The notes: generated from the letters alone by a model not told the origin. A stretch of 42,312 nt of DNA from Singulisphaera sp. GP187 (GCA_945861245.1 CAMAUE010000031.1:1-42312); one strand, 5' to 3'. Positions 24,453-34,273 are shown, counted from the first letter of the stretch. Translations and numbers: made by a program.

Positions 24453-27400
24453 ATGACTAGATTTTTGCGAGAGCACAATCGTTTGGAGTTCGCGTTGATG
24501 ATGGCGCTAGCCATCGTCATCGTCGGTTATGGCACGTTTGTGCTGTTTTTCGTCAGTTCCACCTATCAAATCGGCATTCGCAGCGCGTTGACTCCCAATA
24601 TTCAGGGCACACCCACCCGATATTTAGCGAATCGAAGCACGGGCGAACCGCAGTCCGGCGATGCTGTTGGACACTTGGGCAATGAGCCCAACATCCGCAC
24701 GTGGTCTGATATGCTTCGTTCGCCGGGAAATCTGGAGCGAAAGATCGCTCGCGGGGAGACCGATCCTTCGTGGTATTACTTCGACGAGGACGAGGACCGT
24801 CATTACATTGCCGCCGCCTGCACGCGCCCCGATGGCACGGGCGGCTACACTCTGTGGTGCGAACTTTATCGCTATCCGCTTGAGGAAATGGTCCCCTCGC
24901 TGATTTGGCTGTTCTTAAAGGCTGCGCTCTTCGTCATCGGTTTCGCCGTCTATTGGAAGCGTCCGGATGATCTATCTGCTCGGCGGTTCTACATCGTCTG
25001 CGTCGTCACGCTGGGGGCGTATATTGGAGGATACCACTGGTCGTACATTGCTGTCAATCCGATCCTGTTGATTGGGTTTATGACCTGCGGAGTGCTCTTG
25101 CCGGTTGTGAATCTGCATTTTTATTTGACGTTCCCGCGCCCGCATGGATTGTTGGCGAAATACCCGAGGCGAACGCTTGCGGGGATCTATGGCATTGCTG
25201 GGATTAACCTGGCGGTGCTGTTTGTTTTGTACGCCGGTGTGCGTTTCTCTGACCCTGGCGCACCGGTGAGGCAGTATCTGCTGTGGGCGATCTATGGTAC
25301 ATTCGGGCTTGCCTTACTCTGGTACCTCGCCTGCATCGCGTCGTTGGTGCATGGTTTGGGCACGGTTCAGAACACGATGGAACGCAATCAGGTGAAGTGC
25401 ATCCTGGTCGGCGTGTTTTTCTCGTTGTTCCCGATTGCGCCGTCGTTGTATATCGTCGTGGCGTCGCCGGAACGCTTTGTCGAAGGCGCCGTCACCTGGC
25501 CGATGTTCGGTGCCTCGCTAATGGTGACGGTGGCGTTCGCGGTTGGCATGACGCGCTATCGGCTCATGGAGCTCGACAAGATCGTCAATTCGGGCATGGG
25601 CTACGTCCTGGTCACGGTGCTGGCGGGTTTGCTGTATTATGCCGTGGTTTTCGTCGGCGCCCTATTCTATAGCCGATTTGTGTCAGGTCCGACCCTGCCA
25701 GCGGCGTTGGCGGTGAGCACAACGGCATTGATTTTCGTGCTGATTCTCGACACGGCGCGCAGCCGAATCCAACGCGTGCTCGATCGGCGCATTTCGCGAA
25801 GCAAGTCGCAGATTGATCAAACGCTACAGCAGATGAGCCAGGCGGTATCGCAGCTGGTCGATCCGCCGGTTCTGGCCCAGCGCCTGTTAGTAACGGTCGG
25901 CGAGACCTTGGGAGCGATACGCGGCTCGATCTACCTGCGCGACGATCCACCGACGAGTTTCCGGCTTGCCGCCAAGCTTGACGAATCCGCACCCGCGCCG
26001 GCTTCCCTGTCCTCGGAAAACCCACTCGTCGAAGCGATGCGTAACGGCCTGGGCTTCGATGGGTCGGCAACGTCGGATGGCCCGCTGTCGGCGGCGCAGC
26101 GCCAGTTATCCGAACTCGGCGCGGAAGTGGCCCAGCCGTTGATGAGTGACGGAAAGTTGGTCGCGTTTCTGATGCTCGGCCCGAAGGATACGCCGTTTCG
26201 CGCCGAGGATTGGAACCTGCTGTCGGCCTTCGCGCGGATTACGATTGTCGCGCTGGAAAGCGCCGCCAAACATCGCACGATCGAGCTGTTGAACCAAGAA
26301 TTGCAAACCAAGGTTGCGAAGATCGGCGAACAGCAACGCCGAATCGTGGCGTTGCAGACTCAGTTGCGCGGTCGTTCGGGCGTCGCGACCGTTCCGCCGA
26401 CCGCGCGGACCGAGGCGGGCGAGCGACCGACCGTTCTCCCGGCACCGGCCTCGGAGCGGACGCCCCGCGGTGCCGATCCGATCGCCCCAACGCCTGACGC
26501 GGGCGGAATCGTGGGTTCCAGTCCCGTGGTCAGGCAATTGCTGACGCTGGTGCGCAAGGTCGCCGTCACCGATGCCGTAGTTCTGCTTCGCGGTGAGAGC
26601 GGGACAGGCAAAGAGTTGCTTGCCCGCGCCGTGCATGAAACCAGCGCCCGCGCCGCCCAGCCGTATGTAAAAGTCCACTGTGCCGCGCTGTCCGCGAATC
26701 TACTCGAGAGCGAATTGTTTGGCCACGTCAAAGGCGCGTTCACCGGCGCCCTGCGCGACAAGGTTGGCCGATTTGAACTCGCCGACCGCGGGACGCTCTT
26801 CCTCGACGAGATAGGCGATATCAGTCTCGACGTGCAAACAAAGCTCCTGCGCGTGATTCAGGAAAAGACCATCGAACGCGTCGGTTCCAGCGATACGCTT
26901 GGCGTGAACGTGCGCATCATCGCAGCGACGCACCAGAACCTTGAAGTATTGATTCGGCAGGGCCGATTCCGCGAAGATCTGTTTTATCGGCTCAACGTCT
27001 TCCCGATCATCGTGCCGCCGTTGCGCGATCGCGTTGAGGACTTGCCCGAGTTGGCGTTGTTCTTCGTGCAGCGTTCGGCGCAGCGCATGGGCAAGAGAAT
27101 TCGCCAAATCGACGACGATGTCCTTATGCTGCTCAAATCGCAACGCTGGCCAGGCAATGTCCGCCAGCTGGAAAACGCGATCGAGCGGGCGGTCGTATTG
27201 GCAGAGCAAGAGACACTGACGATTACCGACATGCCGCCGGAATTTTTGCTAGCCCCGACGGACGTGGACGAGACCTTCGCGCCAGCGTCAGAAGCCGATC
27301 CGATGCTGGCAGCGGACTTTCGTGCCGACCGCGATCGGCGTGAACGCGATCAATTGGCGCAAGCTTTGACGACGGCCAACGGCAACAAGTCCGAAGCGGC

Positions 27401-27467
27401 GCGCATCCTCGGCATCGCCCGCTCCACGTTCGTGAGCCGAATGAAAAAGCTCGGCATTCCCGAATAA
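24453..27467 (+). CDS. membrane-anchored sigma-54-dependent transcriptional activator (GAF-AAA+-Fis)
   Basis: A 1004-residue activator of sigma-54 RNA polymerase. Residues 1-440 form a membrane sensor: one helix near 15-35, an extracytoplasmic loop of about 110 residues (to about 147), then about eight further helices. A GAF-like domain lies at about 465-615, then a Pro/Arg-rich linker. The AAA+ module has Walker A GESGTGKE (714), the sigma-54 contact loop GAFTGA (761), Walker B LFLDEIGD and the arginine finger region [12 protein letters not shown]. The C-terminus is a Fis-type helix-turn-helix (977-1003, [25 protein letters not shown]). Most enhancer-binding proteins are soluble, so the multi-pass sensor is unusual. 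Its targets are not evident; I saw no clear -24/-12 promoter nearby. Confidence 0.92.
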   Translation: MTRFLREHNRLEFALMMALAIVIVGYGTFVLFFVSSTYQIGIRSALTPNIQGTPTRYLANRSTGEPQSGDAVGHLGNEPNIRTWSDMLRSPGNLERKIARGETDPSWYYFDEDEDRHYIAAACTRPDGTGGYTLWCELYRYPLEEMVPSLIWLFLKAALFVIGFAVYWKRPDDLSARRFYIVCVVTLGAYIGGYHWSYIAVNPILLIGFMTCGVLLPVVNLHFYLTFPRPHGLLAKYPRRTLAGIYGIAGINLAVLFVLYAGVRFSDPGAPVRQYLLWAIYGTFGLALLWYLACIASLVHGLGTVQNTMERNQVKCILVGVFFSLFPIAPSLYIVVASPERFVEGAVTWPMFGASLMVTVAFAVGMTRYRLMELDKIVNSGMGYVLVTVLAGLLYYAVVFVGALFYSRFVSGPTLPAALAVSTTALIFVLILDTARSRIQRVLDRRISRSKSQIDQTLQQMSQAVSQLVDPPVLAQRLLVTVGETLGAIRGSIYLRDDPPTSFRLAAKLDESAPAPASLSSENPLVEAMRNGLGFDGSATSDGPLSAAQRQLSELGAEVAQPLMSDGKLVAFLMLGPKDTPFRAEDWNLLSAFARITIVALESAAKHRTIELLNQELQTKVAKIGEQQRRIVALQTQLRGRSGVATVPPTARTEAGERPTVLPAPASERTPRGADPIAPTPDAGGIVGSSPVVRQLLTLVRKVAVTDAVVLLRGESGTGKELLARAVHETSARAAQPYVKVHCAALSANLLESELFGHVKGAFTGALRDKVGRFELADRGTLFLDEIGDISLDVQTKLLRVIQEKTIERVGSSDTLGVNVRIIAATHQNLEVLIRQGRFREDLFYRLNVFPIIVPPLRDRVEDLPELALFFVQRSAQRMGKRIRQIDDDVLMLLKSQRWPGNVRQLENAIERAVVLAEQETLTITDMPPEFLLAPTDVDETFAPASEADPMLAADFRADRDRRERDQLAQALTTANGNKSEAARILGIARSTFVSRMKKLGIPE

Positions 27468-27532
27468 CGCCCGAACTCGTATCTTCAACAACGGCGGGGT
27501 TCCGCGCCGATTTGTTTATACGGGCGCAGGTT

Positions 27533-27613
27533 CGGCGAGCCTAGCCGCGTAAGCGGCAGGTTGAACTGACGACGGCTCGTGTCAACCTGCCGCTTACGCG
27601 GCTAGGCTCGCCG
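27533..27613. repeat. 32-bp perfect inverted repeat (family I, second copy)
   Basis: Arms 27533-27564 and 27582-27613 are exact complements with core AGCCTAGCCGCGTAAGCGGC, as at 9827-9900. The loop differs (17 nt here, 10 nt there). It lies between the sigma-54 activator and the transketolase N-half. Confidence 0.9.
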
Positions 27614-27657
27614 CGCGACGACTACCTCCATCGGATTCCTTTTCAGGAGCTACGAAC

Positions 27658-28485
27658 GTGACCGTGCGACTTAGTTTGCCCGATTTGCTGGCCAAGGCCA
27701 AGGTGATTCGCCGACATATCGTCATGAGTACGACGGCGGCGGCCTCGGGCCATCCCACGAGTTCGATGTCGGCAACCGATATCGTGACCGCCCTCTACTT
27801 CGGCGGCGTGATGCGCTATGACGCGAAAAACCCCACCGCGCCGGGACGCGACAAATTCATCCTGTCCAAAGGCCACGCCGCTCCGTTGCTGTACGCCATC
27901 CTCGCGGAGGCCGGCTACTTCTCGACTGACCTGCTGCCCACCTTGCGCAAGATCGGCAGCCCGCTCGAAGGCCATCCGAATTACCGTCGGCTGCCCGGCG
28001 TCGAAGCATCCACCGGTTCGCTTGGCCAGGGCCTCTCGATCGGCGTCGGTGCCGCCCTCGCCGCCAAGCTCGACAATTTCGACGCCCGCACCTACGTCCT
28101 CACGGGCGATGGCGAAGTCGCCGAAGGCCAAATCTGGGAAGCCGTCATGTCCGCCGCCAAATATCGGCTCGACAACCTCGTCTGCATCATCGATCAGAAC
28201 GGCTACCAGCAAACCGGCGCCACCTCCGACGTGCTCGACCTGCGGCCACTTGTGCCGAAATTCGAGGCCTTCGGCTGGTTCGCCCAAGAAATCAACGGCC
28301 ATGACGTGAACGAAATCCTCATCGCTTTCGACAAGGCCAAACATATCAAAGGCAAGCCGAGTGCGATCGTTTGCCGAACGGTTAAAGGCTACCCGATCCA
28401 CCAGATGCTCGCCAGCGATCCGAACCATCACGGCAAGCCGCTGACGAAAGACGAAGCGGAGCAGGCGTACGCGATTATTGGGTAA
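27658..28485 (+). CDS. transketolase, N-terminal (thiamine diphosphate-binding) subunit
   Basis: A 275-residue protein matching the N-terminal third of transketolase when encoded as a separate subunit. It has the substrate/TPP region STTAAASGHPTSSMSA, SKGHAAPLLYA, STGSLGQGLSIGVGAALA and the GDG...N cofactor motif (GDGEVAEGQIWEA to IIDQNG). It works with the C-terminal subunit encoded at 29694-30632 to move two-carbon units in the pentose phosphate pathway. In most split transketolases the halves are adjacent. Here a membrane protein gene lies between. The ORF starts at the GTG at 27658; AGGAG lies 8 nt upstream. Confidence 0.93.
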   Translation: MTVRLSLPDLLAKAKVIRRHIVMSTTAAASGHPTSSMSATDIVTALYFGGVMRYDAKNPTAPGRDKFILSKGHAAPLLYAILAEAGYFSTDLLPTLRKIGSPLEGHPNYRRLPGVEASTGSLGQGLSIGVGAALAAKLDNFDARTYVLTGDGEVAEGQIWEAVMSAAKYRLDNLVCIIDQNGYQQTGATSDVLDLRPLVPKFEAFGWFAQEINGHDVNEILIAFDKAKHIKGKPSAIVCRTVKGYPIHQMLASDPNHHGKPLTKDEAEQAYAIIG

Positions 28486-28488
28486 TCC

Positions 28489-28554
28489 GGTTTTCCGCTT
28501 GCGGCTTAGCGCTCGGGTGCGATCTTCCGAGCGCTAAGCCGCAAGCGGAAAACC
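28489..28554. repeat. GCTTAGCGCTC-family palindrome, 27-bp arms
   Basis: Arms 28489-28515 and 28528-28554 are exact complements, the longest of the family here. It begins 3 bp after the transketolase N-half stop and separates that gene from the next. Confidence 0.88.
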
Positions 28555-28578
28555 AAACTCGAGAGTTAAACGCATCCC

Positions 28579-29622
28579 ATGAATCCCTGCGTCGTTTGTC
28601 CCGCTGGTCATCCCGTCGTGGTGCATCCGAGTAGGCTCGGCTCCGAAGTCGCCTGCCCGCGCTGCCTCGAATTTTTCCTCGCCGAAATACCGCGCATGGA
28701 CGCCGAGTTCGCCAGCAAGGACACCGGCAAACGTCCCGCGAAAAAAAAACCCGATGATGATGACGAAGAGGAAGACGAAAAGCCGCGCAAAAAAAAGCCG
28801 GACAAACCGGCCAAGGAAACCAAAGACGACAAGAAGAAACCGGCGGCCAAAAAGAAGCAGAAGGAAGAAGACGAAGAAGACGAGGACGAGGACGACGAGG
28901 AAGCCGACCCGGAGGATGACATCACCTGGAGCGCTCGCAAGTACGGGCTGAAAACGTGTCATAGCGGGCTGGCAATCGTCAACTTTGGCTACTTCGGGCT
29001 GATCGCGCTCTACGTTATCACCCTACTAGGTGTCAGCCTAGCGTCGTCAGGCATCGGAATGGGCAACATAGTTGTGAAATTCGGAGGCTTGGCGACTGCC
29101 CATATCGCGCTGGCCCTGTTCGTCGTCGGCATGTTCATGAACATCCGCGTTCCCGCCAAAGCCGAGGCGGGCGTCGGTCTCTACTCCTCCATCGCCTTGG
29201 GGTTGTTCACGTTCTTTGTCGCCATCATCATGATCGTCGCCAACACGGGAGCTTTCTTTGAAGATCCCGCACGAACGGAACGCTTCGTCGGACTCCTGTT
29301 CGGTGCCCTGGTCCTTTGTTACTTGGCCACCTGGATGGCGATGATGGGATACCTGTGCAGTGTGCTCTCGTTCATGCGCATGACCAACGACGCTAGCGCA
29401 CCGATCACGAATGGGGTCTTCGGGTCGCTTCCGTTCGTTGGCATGCTCGCGCTTCATTTCTTCGGCGGAGCACTGCGATCGGGAATCGGCGATTTCATGA
29501 ATTGGGTCATTATCGGCGTCAGCGTGGCAATGAGCGGTTATGGGATTTACATGATGGTGCTCCAGCTCCTGCTCACTGCCAAACTCCGCGCCAAGATTTG
29601 GGATCACATCGTCTGGGAATGA
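28579..29622 (+). CDS. six-helix membrane protein with zinc-ribbon-like N-terminus and Lys/Asp/Glu tract
   Basis: A 347-residue protein of unknown function. Residues 1-36 look like a small metal site (CVVCPAGHPV, then VACPRCLEFF). Residues of about 52-115 are a low-complexity run of Lys, Asp and Glu. The remainder has about six hydrophobic helices. A cytosolic zinc ribbon plus charged linker plus membrane domain is a form seen repeatedly in Gemmata-like genomes. A run of nine A at 28741-28749 encodes part of the Lys tract and is prone to slippage. The gene lies between the two halves of transketolase, which have no evident link to it. Confidence 0.75.
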   Translation: MNPCVVCPAGHPVVVHPSRLGSEVACPRCLEFFLAEIPRMDAEFASKDTGKRPAKKKPDDDDEEEDEKPRKKKPDKPAKETKDDKKKPAAKKKQKEEDEEDEDEDDEEADPEDDITWSARKYGLKTCHSGLAIVNFGYFGLIALYVITLLGVSLASSGIGMGNIVVKFGGLATAHIALALFVVGMFMNIRVPAKAEAGVGLYSSIALGLFTFFVAIIMIVANTGAFFEDPARTERFVGLLFGALVLCYLATWMAMMGYLCSVLSFMRMTNDASAPITNGVFGSLPFVGMLALHFFGGALRSGIGDFMNWVIIGVSVAMSGYGIYMMVLQLLLTAKLRAKIWDHIVWE

Positions 29623-29693
29623 ACGGCTCGTTTTTCATTTTCCCGAACATACAATAATCGCGATAATTCGGATTTAATTTAGGAACCGTGCTC

Positions 29694-30632
29694 ATGAAAC
29701 TCGGCAAAGCAACACGCGAAGCATTCGGCCTGGCCCTCGCCCAACTTGGCGAAACCAATCCCGACATCGTCGTCGTCGATGGCGACGTCGGCAACTCGAC
29801 CCGCACCGAACTCTTCGGCAAGAAATATCCCACCCGCTTCTTCAACGTCGGCATTGCCGAGTCGAACCTCGTCAGCGTCGCCGCCGGCCTGGCGTCATCG
29901 GGCAAGCGAGCGTGGCTGGCGAGTTTTGCCGCGTTTGTGATGTGCAACGCCTACGATCAGCTGCGCATGTCGGTCGCGTTTCCGTGTCTCGACGTGAAAG
30001 TCGTCGGCACGCACGCGGGCATCTCGATCGGCGAAGACGGCCCGTCGCAGATGGGCATCGAAGATGTCGGCCTGGCCTGCTCGCTGCCGAACTTCACCGT
30101 TATCGTACCCGCCGACGAACCGTCCACCTTCAAGGCGATCGAAGCCTTGAACAAGATGCGCACGCCAGCCTATCTTCGTGCCGGTCGGCCCAATGTGCCG
30201 ATTGTTTACGAAGGCGACTTTGAATTTCAGATCGGCAAGGCGAACCAGCTCCGCGCGGGCAGCGACTTGACGATCATCGCTTATGGTTTGATGATTGGCC
30301 CAGTCTTGCAAGCAGCGGAAGAGTTGGCAAAAACCGGCGTGCAGGCGCGGGTGCTCGACATGCACACAATCAAGCCGCTCGATCACGCCGCCGTTCTCGC
30401 CGCCGCCAAGGAGACAGGCCGAATCGTCGTCGCGGAGGAGCACCTGTTGCATGGCGGCCTGGGCAGCGCCGTGGCGATGTCGGTGGTCAGGCAGCACCCC
30501 GTGCCGATGCGTTTCGTCGGCATCAACGACACCTTCGCGGAATCGGGCAAGCCGGACGAATTGCTCGCGAAGTACGGCCTGACCGCCGCGGACATCGTCA
30601 AAGCGGCGCGGGATTTGCCGGCGCGGAAATGA
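29694..30632 (+). CDS. transketolase, C-terminal subunit
   Basis: A 312-residue protein with the pyrimidine-binding and C-terminal domains of transketolase: ATREAFGLALAQLGE, DGDVGNSTRT, FFNVGIAESNLVSVAAGLA, THAGISIGEDGPSQMGIEDVGL, then the C-terminal GLMIGPVLQAAEEL and VAEEHLLHGGLGSAV. It pairs with the N-terminal subunit at 27658-28485. The frame begins with a GTG at 29688, but AGGAA lies 8 nt before the ATG at 29694. A TACAAT box at 29650-29655 suggests its own promoter, in keeping with its separation from the other half. Confidence 0.93.
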   Translation: MKLGKATREAFGLALAQLGETNPDIVVVDGDVGNSTRTELFGKKYPTRFFNVGIAESNLVSVAAGLASSGKRAWLASFAAFVMCNAYDQLRMSVAFPCLDVKVVGTHAGISIGEDGPSQMGIEDVGLACSLPNFTVIVPADEPSTFKAIEALNKMRTPAYLRAGRPNVPIVYEGDFEFQIGKANQLRAGSDLTIIAYGLMIGPVLQAAEELAKTGVQARVLDMHTIKPLDHAAVLAAAKETGRIVVAEEHLLHGGLGSAVAMSVVRQHPVPMRFVGINDTFAESGKPDELLAKYGLTAADIVKAARDLPARK

Positions 30633-30655
30633 TGCATGCGCTCATCAAGTTCCCG

Positions 30656-30719
30656 GTATTTCGCTTGCGGCTTAGCGCTCGCATGGGATACTCCGAGCGC
30701 TAAGCCGCAAGCGGAATAC
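30656..30719. repeat. GCTTAGCGCTC-family palindrome
   Basis: Arms 30656-30681 and 30694-30719 pair over 26 bp with one mismatch. It lies between the converging transketolase C-half and response regulator genes and ends 8 bp before the latter's stop. Confidence 0.87.
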
Positions 30720-30727
30720 GAAAGCAC

Positions 30728-31219
30728 TCACGCCTTTTTGCGCAGCCGATCCACTTCTTGCTCCAATGCCGTGATGCGTTCGCGCAACAGGTACAATTCG
30801 CTGCGCAGCTTCTCCATCACGTCCGCGCTTTCGACGATCCGATCGTACTCGGCGGCGGCTTCGCGCACCGCCTGCTCGAGGTCTTCGGGCAGCCAGGGCT
30901 TCTTCAGAAACTTGAAGATATGCCCCTGGTTGATTGCCGCGATGACCGATTCGATGTCGGCGTAGCCGGTAAACAGCATGCGAATCGCCTGCGGATGGCC
31001 CGCGCGAATCGAGCGTAACAGCTCCACGCCGGTCACCTTCGGCATGCGCTGGTCGGTCATGATGATGTGCACTTCGTTTTCGCGCATCAGCTTCAGGCCG
31101 TCTTCCGCGTTGCGAGCACGCAGCACGACGAACTCTTTCCGCAGCAGGTCGTGTACGGAATCGCCGACATCGGGTTCGTCATCGACCACCAAGAGCGTGT
31201 GTTTTTTCACCATTGTCAT
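30728..31219 (-). CDS. single-domain response regulator with coiled-coil tail
   Basis: A 163-residue receiver protein: acidic pair D13-D14, phosphoacceptor D56 (MTDQRMP), switch threonine (LFTGYAD) and lysine (LKKPW). After the receiver comes a helical coiled coil (residues of about 125-160, LRSELYLLRERITALEQEVDRLRKK), with no DNA-binding or enzyme domain. It therefore probably works through protein contacts. Its ATG overlaps the stop of the histidine kinase gene by 4 bp (ATGA), so the two are translated together and form one two-component pair. RpfG/HupR-like receivers share the FTGYAD-KKPW pattern. Confidence 0.92.
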   Translation of the reverse strand: MTMVKKHTLLVVDDEPDVGDSVHDLLRKEFVVLRARNAEDGLKLMRENEVHIIMTDQRMPKVTGVELLRSIRAGHPQAIRMLFTGYADIESVIAAINQGHIFKFLKKPWLPEDLEQAVREAAAEYDRIVESADVMEKLRSELYLLRERITALEQEVDRLRKKA

Positions 31220-34041
31220 CGCGGGTTCCTTGATTCTTTTAATGGCAGGAAAACGCGGAAGCGCGTGCCCTCGCCGACTTTCGTATCCACCTCGATGCGC
31301 CCGCCATGCGCGGACACGATCGAATGCGAGATCGACAGGCCCAGGCCCGTTCCTTCGCCCACATCCTTCGTTGTGAAGAACGGATCGAACAATCGCGGCA
31401 ACGCTTCCGGCTTGACGCCCCCGCCGTTGTCGGCGATTTCGATCAACATCTCGTCCTGGATGCGTTGGGTTAGAATATTGATCTGCCCGCCCTGGGGATG
31501 GTGTGCCTCCACCGCCTGAAAGGCATTGACGAGCAGATTCAGGACCACCTGGCTGATCTGGGTCGACACGCAGGAGACGACCGGATTCGGGTCATGATTC
31601 TGTTCAACGACGATGCCGAGGTGTTTGTATTTCCCGGCCAGAATCTCCAGACTGCTATTGATGAGATCGGTGATGCTCGTGTCCTGCTTGCGCGGCGCGG
31701 CGGTGCGGGCCATGCCGCGCAGACTATGAACGATGCGCGTGACACGATCGATGCCGTCGCGAGTTCGGCTGACGATGCGGGCCAGATTCGCACGGATGTA
31801 GGGGAGGTCGATTTCCTGCTGTAACGCGGTGATGTGGTCGGCCAAGACCGGATCGCCGGCCTTGATGATGGGATGCGATGATTCGTACAAGTCGAGCGTA
31901 GCGAGTATGCCCTTGTTCTCGCGCTCGAGCACGACGAGGTTGTTGGCGACGAACGCCAGCGGATTGTTGATCTCGTGGGCGACGCCGGCGGACAGCAGAC
32001 CGATCGACGCCAGCTTTTCGTTCTGCACAAGGACGGCCCGCATGCGGTTGCGCTCGGTGAGATCGCGAATCGCCGCCAGGACCTGAAACGGTTGAGCGCT
32101 CGCATTGGGATCGATGAGCGAGCTGAGGGCGATCTCGACGGGAAATTCGCTGCCGTCCTTACGTCGGGCATGGAATTCGTGCGGCTTGCCGATCAAGTCC
32201 GCCAGGCGTGCTCGGAGCGGCTTGCCAACGCCCATCGTGAGGACGTCCTGAAATTCACCAGGGATTAATCGACTTGCATTTTCGCCGAGTATTTCCGCCG
32301 CGATGTAGCCGAACATGCGTTCCGCGGCGGGATTGAAGAGCAGGATGGCTCCATCGGCGTCGATGAGGATGATGCCGTCCATCGTCGCTTCGGTCAATTG
32401 GCGATAGCGGCGCTCGGAGCTGGTGATCGCTTCGTTGACCAGCGTTTCTTGAGTGACATCCCAGAAGATGCCCTGAACGCCGATGGCATGGCCGTCCGCA
32501 TCCAACACGGGCGTTTTGACGACATGCACGAACAGTCGGTTGCCATCGGGAAGGCGATGTTCCTCGACGGTATCCAGAGTGCTCTTCAGACGCATGAGTT
32601 CGCGATCGTCGGCCACGTATTTGGCTGCGAGATGTTCCGGGAACAGATCGAAATCGGTCTTGCCTAGCAACTGTTCCGCGCTGCGGTTCAGGCTTTCGCA
32701 GTAGCGTTTGTTGGCATAGGTCACCCGGCCCATCTGATCCTTGCGAAAGATGTTCTGCGGCAGCGATTCGACAAGCGAGATGTAGAGCGCTTCGGAATCG
32801 CGCAGTTCCTTTTCGACACGCTCACGATGCAGATATTGGCCAATCTGATTGACGCCGGAGCGAATCAAATCCAGGAAGGCCGGTTCTTCTTCTTGAAAGG
32901 TTTGGCTCCAAAATTCGAGCACGCCGATGATTTCCTCGCCGCTGGCGATCGGGACGGCGAGCACTGTCTGGAGGCCGGCCTGTCGTGCGGCGACCCAGCG
33001 CGGCAGCGTGGCCCAGGGCGCATCGCTCGTGTTGGCGGTTTGCAGCTTCCCTTCGCGTCGCACCGCCGGCGGCAGATCACGCTCGACAAACGAGACCGAG
33101 GCGATGGCGACGGCGCCGAAGCTCGCTTCGGCAAAGCGTGGATGGCGCCACGCCAAACGCCGGCGGAACTGGTCGCGCGTCGACTCGGTTTGCCACAATA
33201 CACCAGCTTCACAATCGAGTTCCTCGCAGAGCAATCGCATGATTTGCGCCAGCGCGAGATCGGTGCCTTCGCCCGAAGCGATGACCCGCGCAACCTCGTG
33301 TTGGACATGCGCTCGGCGCTCGCTGCGCTTGTGGTTGGAGATGTCGTGACAGACGATCACGCCGCCCTTGATGCTCCCGTCCCGTTCGCGCAACGGCCTG
33401 CCCGCGACGCTGATCCACAATCCCGCAGGCGCGTCGGCGTGCCGAACGAATAGCTCGAGCGCGTCAAACGATTCGCCGCCCACGCAGCGTGCCGTCGGAA
33501 ACGTGGGTAACCGCGTGATGCGGTCCGCATGATAAAGCTGGCACGCACTCTGGATCAGTCCCAGGCCGAAGATGCGCTCGGCCTGCGGGTTGAACAACAC
33601 AATCTGATCGCTCGCATCCGAAACGACGATAGCGTCGCTCATGTTATCGAGTATCGACTGCAACAGGTGCGTCTGTTTGGCAAGCGTCGCTTCAGTCTCC
33701 TTGCGGGCGCTGATGTCGCGCATGACGGCCAAGACCGCGGGCATGCCGTTAAGCTCAATCTTGGAGGTGTAAATATCGACGTGAATCCGCTTCCCGTCTT
33801 TCGACCGATGCACGCCTTCGCAGCGCATTTGGCCGGTCTGTAGCTGCGAATTCAATCGCGACTCGTACCCACTGGCGAACTCCGGGTCGTCAATGTCGCG
33901 CGTGTTAAGGCGCAGCAACTCTTCGCGCGCATATCCCAGCCGACGACAGGCGGCGGGATTCGCCTCAAGGATGTTGCCCGCTTCGTCGTAAACGAATACG
34001 GCATCATCGATCGCTTCAAAAAGTATGCTTGTCCACGACAT
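31216..34041 (-). CDS. soluble PAS-PAS-GAF-PAS-PAS sensor histidine kinase
   Basis: A 941-residue cytosolic sensor kinase with no membrane helices. In order: PAS (LFEAIDDAVFVYDEAGNI), PAS (ILDNMSDAIVVSDASDQIV), GAF (about 265-410), PAS (LVESLPQNIFRKDQMGRVTY), PAS (LTEATMDGIILIDADGAIL), a dimerisation helix with H689 (GVAHEINNPLAF), and an ATPase domain with N box (LNLLVNAFQA), ADNGGGV and GTGLGLSIS. It should autophosphorylate on H689 and pass phosphate to D56 of the overlapping response regulator. Five sensory modules suggest that it integrates several signals such as redox or small ligands; no ligand is identifiable. The ATG at 34041 begins directly before the first PAS. The frame extends only to a TTG at 34077. 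Confidence 0.92.
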   Translation of the reverse strand: MSWTSILFEAIDDAVFVYDEAGNILEANPAACRRLGYAREELLRLNTRDIDDPEFASGYESRLNSQLQTGQMRCEGVHRSKDGKRIHVDIYTSKIELNGMPAVLAVMRDISARKETEATLAKQTHLLQSILDNMSDAIVVSDASDQIVLFNPQAERIFGLGLIQSACQLYHADRITRLPTFPTARCVGGESFDALELFVRHADAPAGLWISVAGRPLRERDGSIKGGVIVCHDISNHKRSERRAHVQHEVARVIASGEGTDLALAQIMRLLCEELDCEAGVLWQTESTRDQFRRRLAWRHPRFAEASFGAVAIASVSFVERDLPPAVRREGKLQTANTSDAPWATLPRWVAARQAGLQTVLAVPIASGEEIIGVLEFWSQTFQEEEPAFLDLIRSGVNQIGQYLHRERVEKELRDSEALYISLVESLPQNIFRKDQMGRVTYANKRYCESLNRSAEQLLGKTDFDLFPEHLAAKYVADDRELMRLKSTLDTVEEHRLPDGNRLFVHVVKTPVLDADGHAIGVQGIFWDVTQETLVNEAITSSERRYRQLTEATMDGIILIDADGAILLFNPAAERMFGYIAAEILGENASRLIPGEFQDVLTMGVGKPLRARLADLIGKPHEFHARRKDGSEFPVEIALSSLIDPNASAQPFQVLAAIRDLTERNRMRAVLVQNEKLASIGLLSAGVAHEINNPLAFVANNLVVLERENKGILATLDLYESSHPIIKAGDPVLADHITALQQEIDLPYIRANLARIVSRTRDGIDRVTRIVHSLRGMARTAAPRKQDTSITDLINSSLEILAGKYKHLGIVVEQNHDPNPVVSCVSTQISQVVLNLLVNAFQAVEAHHPQGGQINILTQRIQDEMLIEIADNGGGVKPEALPRLFDPFFTTKDVGEGTGLGLSISHSIVSAHGGRIEVDTKVGEGTRFRVFLPLKESRNPR

Positions 34042-34200
34042 GGCGATTCGTTCGTTGCTCCATACAAAAAACCGCAAGGCTCACAAATCCGCGTTATTCT
34101 ACGCCATCGAAACATCGCGACGCCAGAAAAATATCACATGATAGTTGACAAAGGCTCACTGAAACGACAAGCGAAGCGATGGTATCGATTGCGCGGGCCA

Positions 34201-34273
34201 AAATGCAAAGAGCGAAGAGCGAAGAGCGAAATATTCGAATTGTTTCGCTCTTCGCTCTTCGTACTTTGCATTT
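34201..34273. repeat. palindrome built from AGCGAAG repeats
   Basis: Arms 34201-34231 and 34243-34273 are complementary over 31 nt with two mismatches. Each arm contains two or three tandem AGAGCGA units. It lies between the divergent histidine kinase and DUF4159 genes. Confidence 0.8.
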
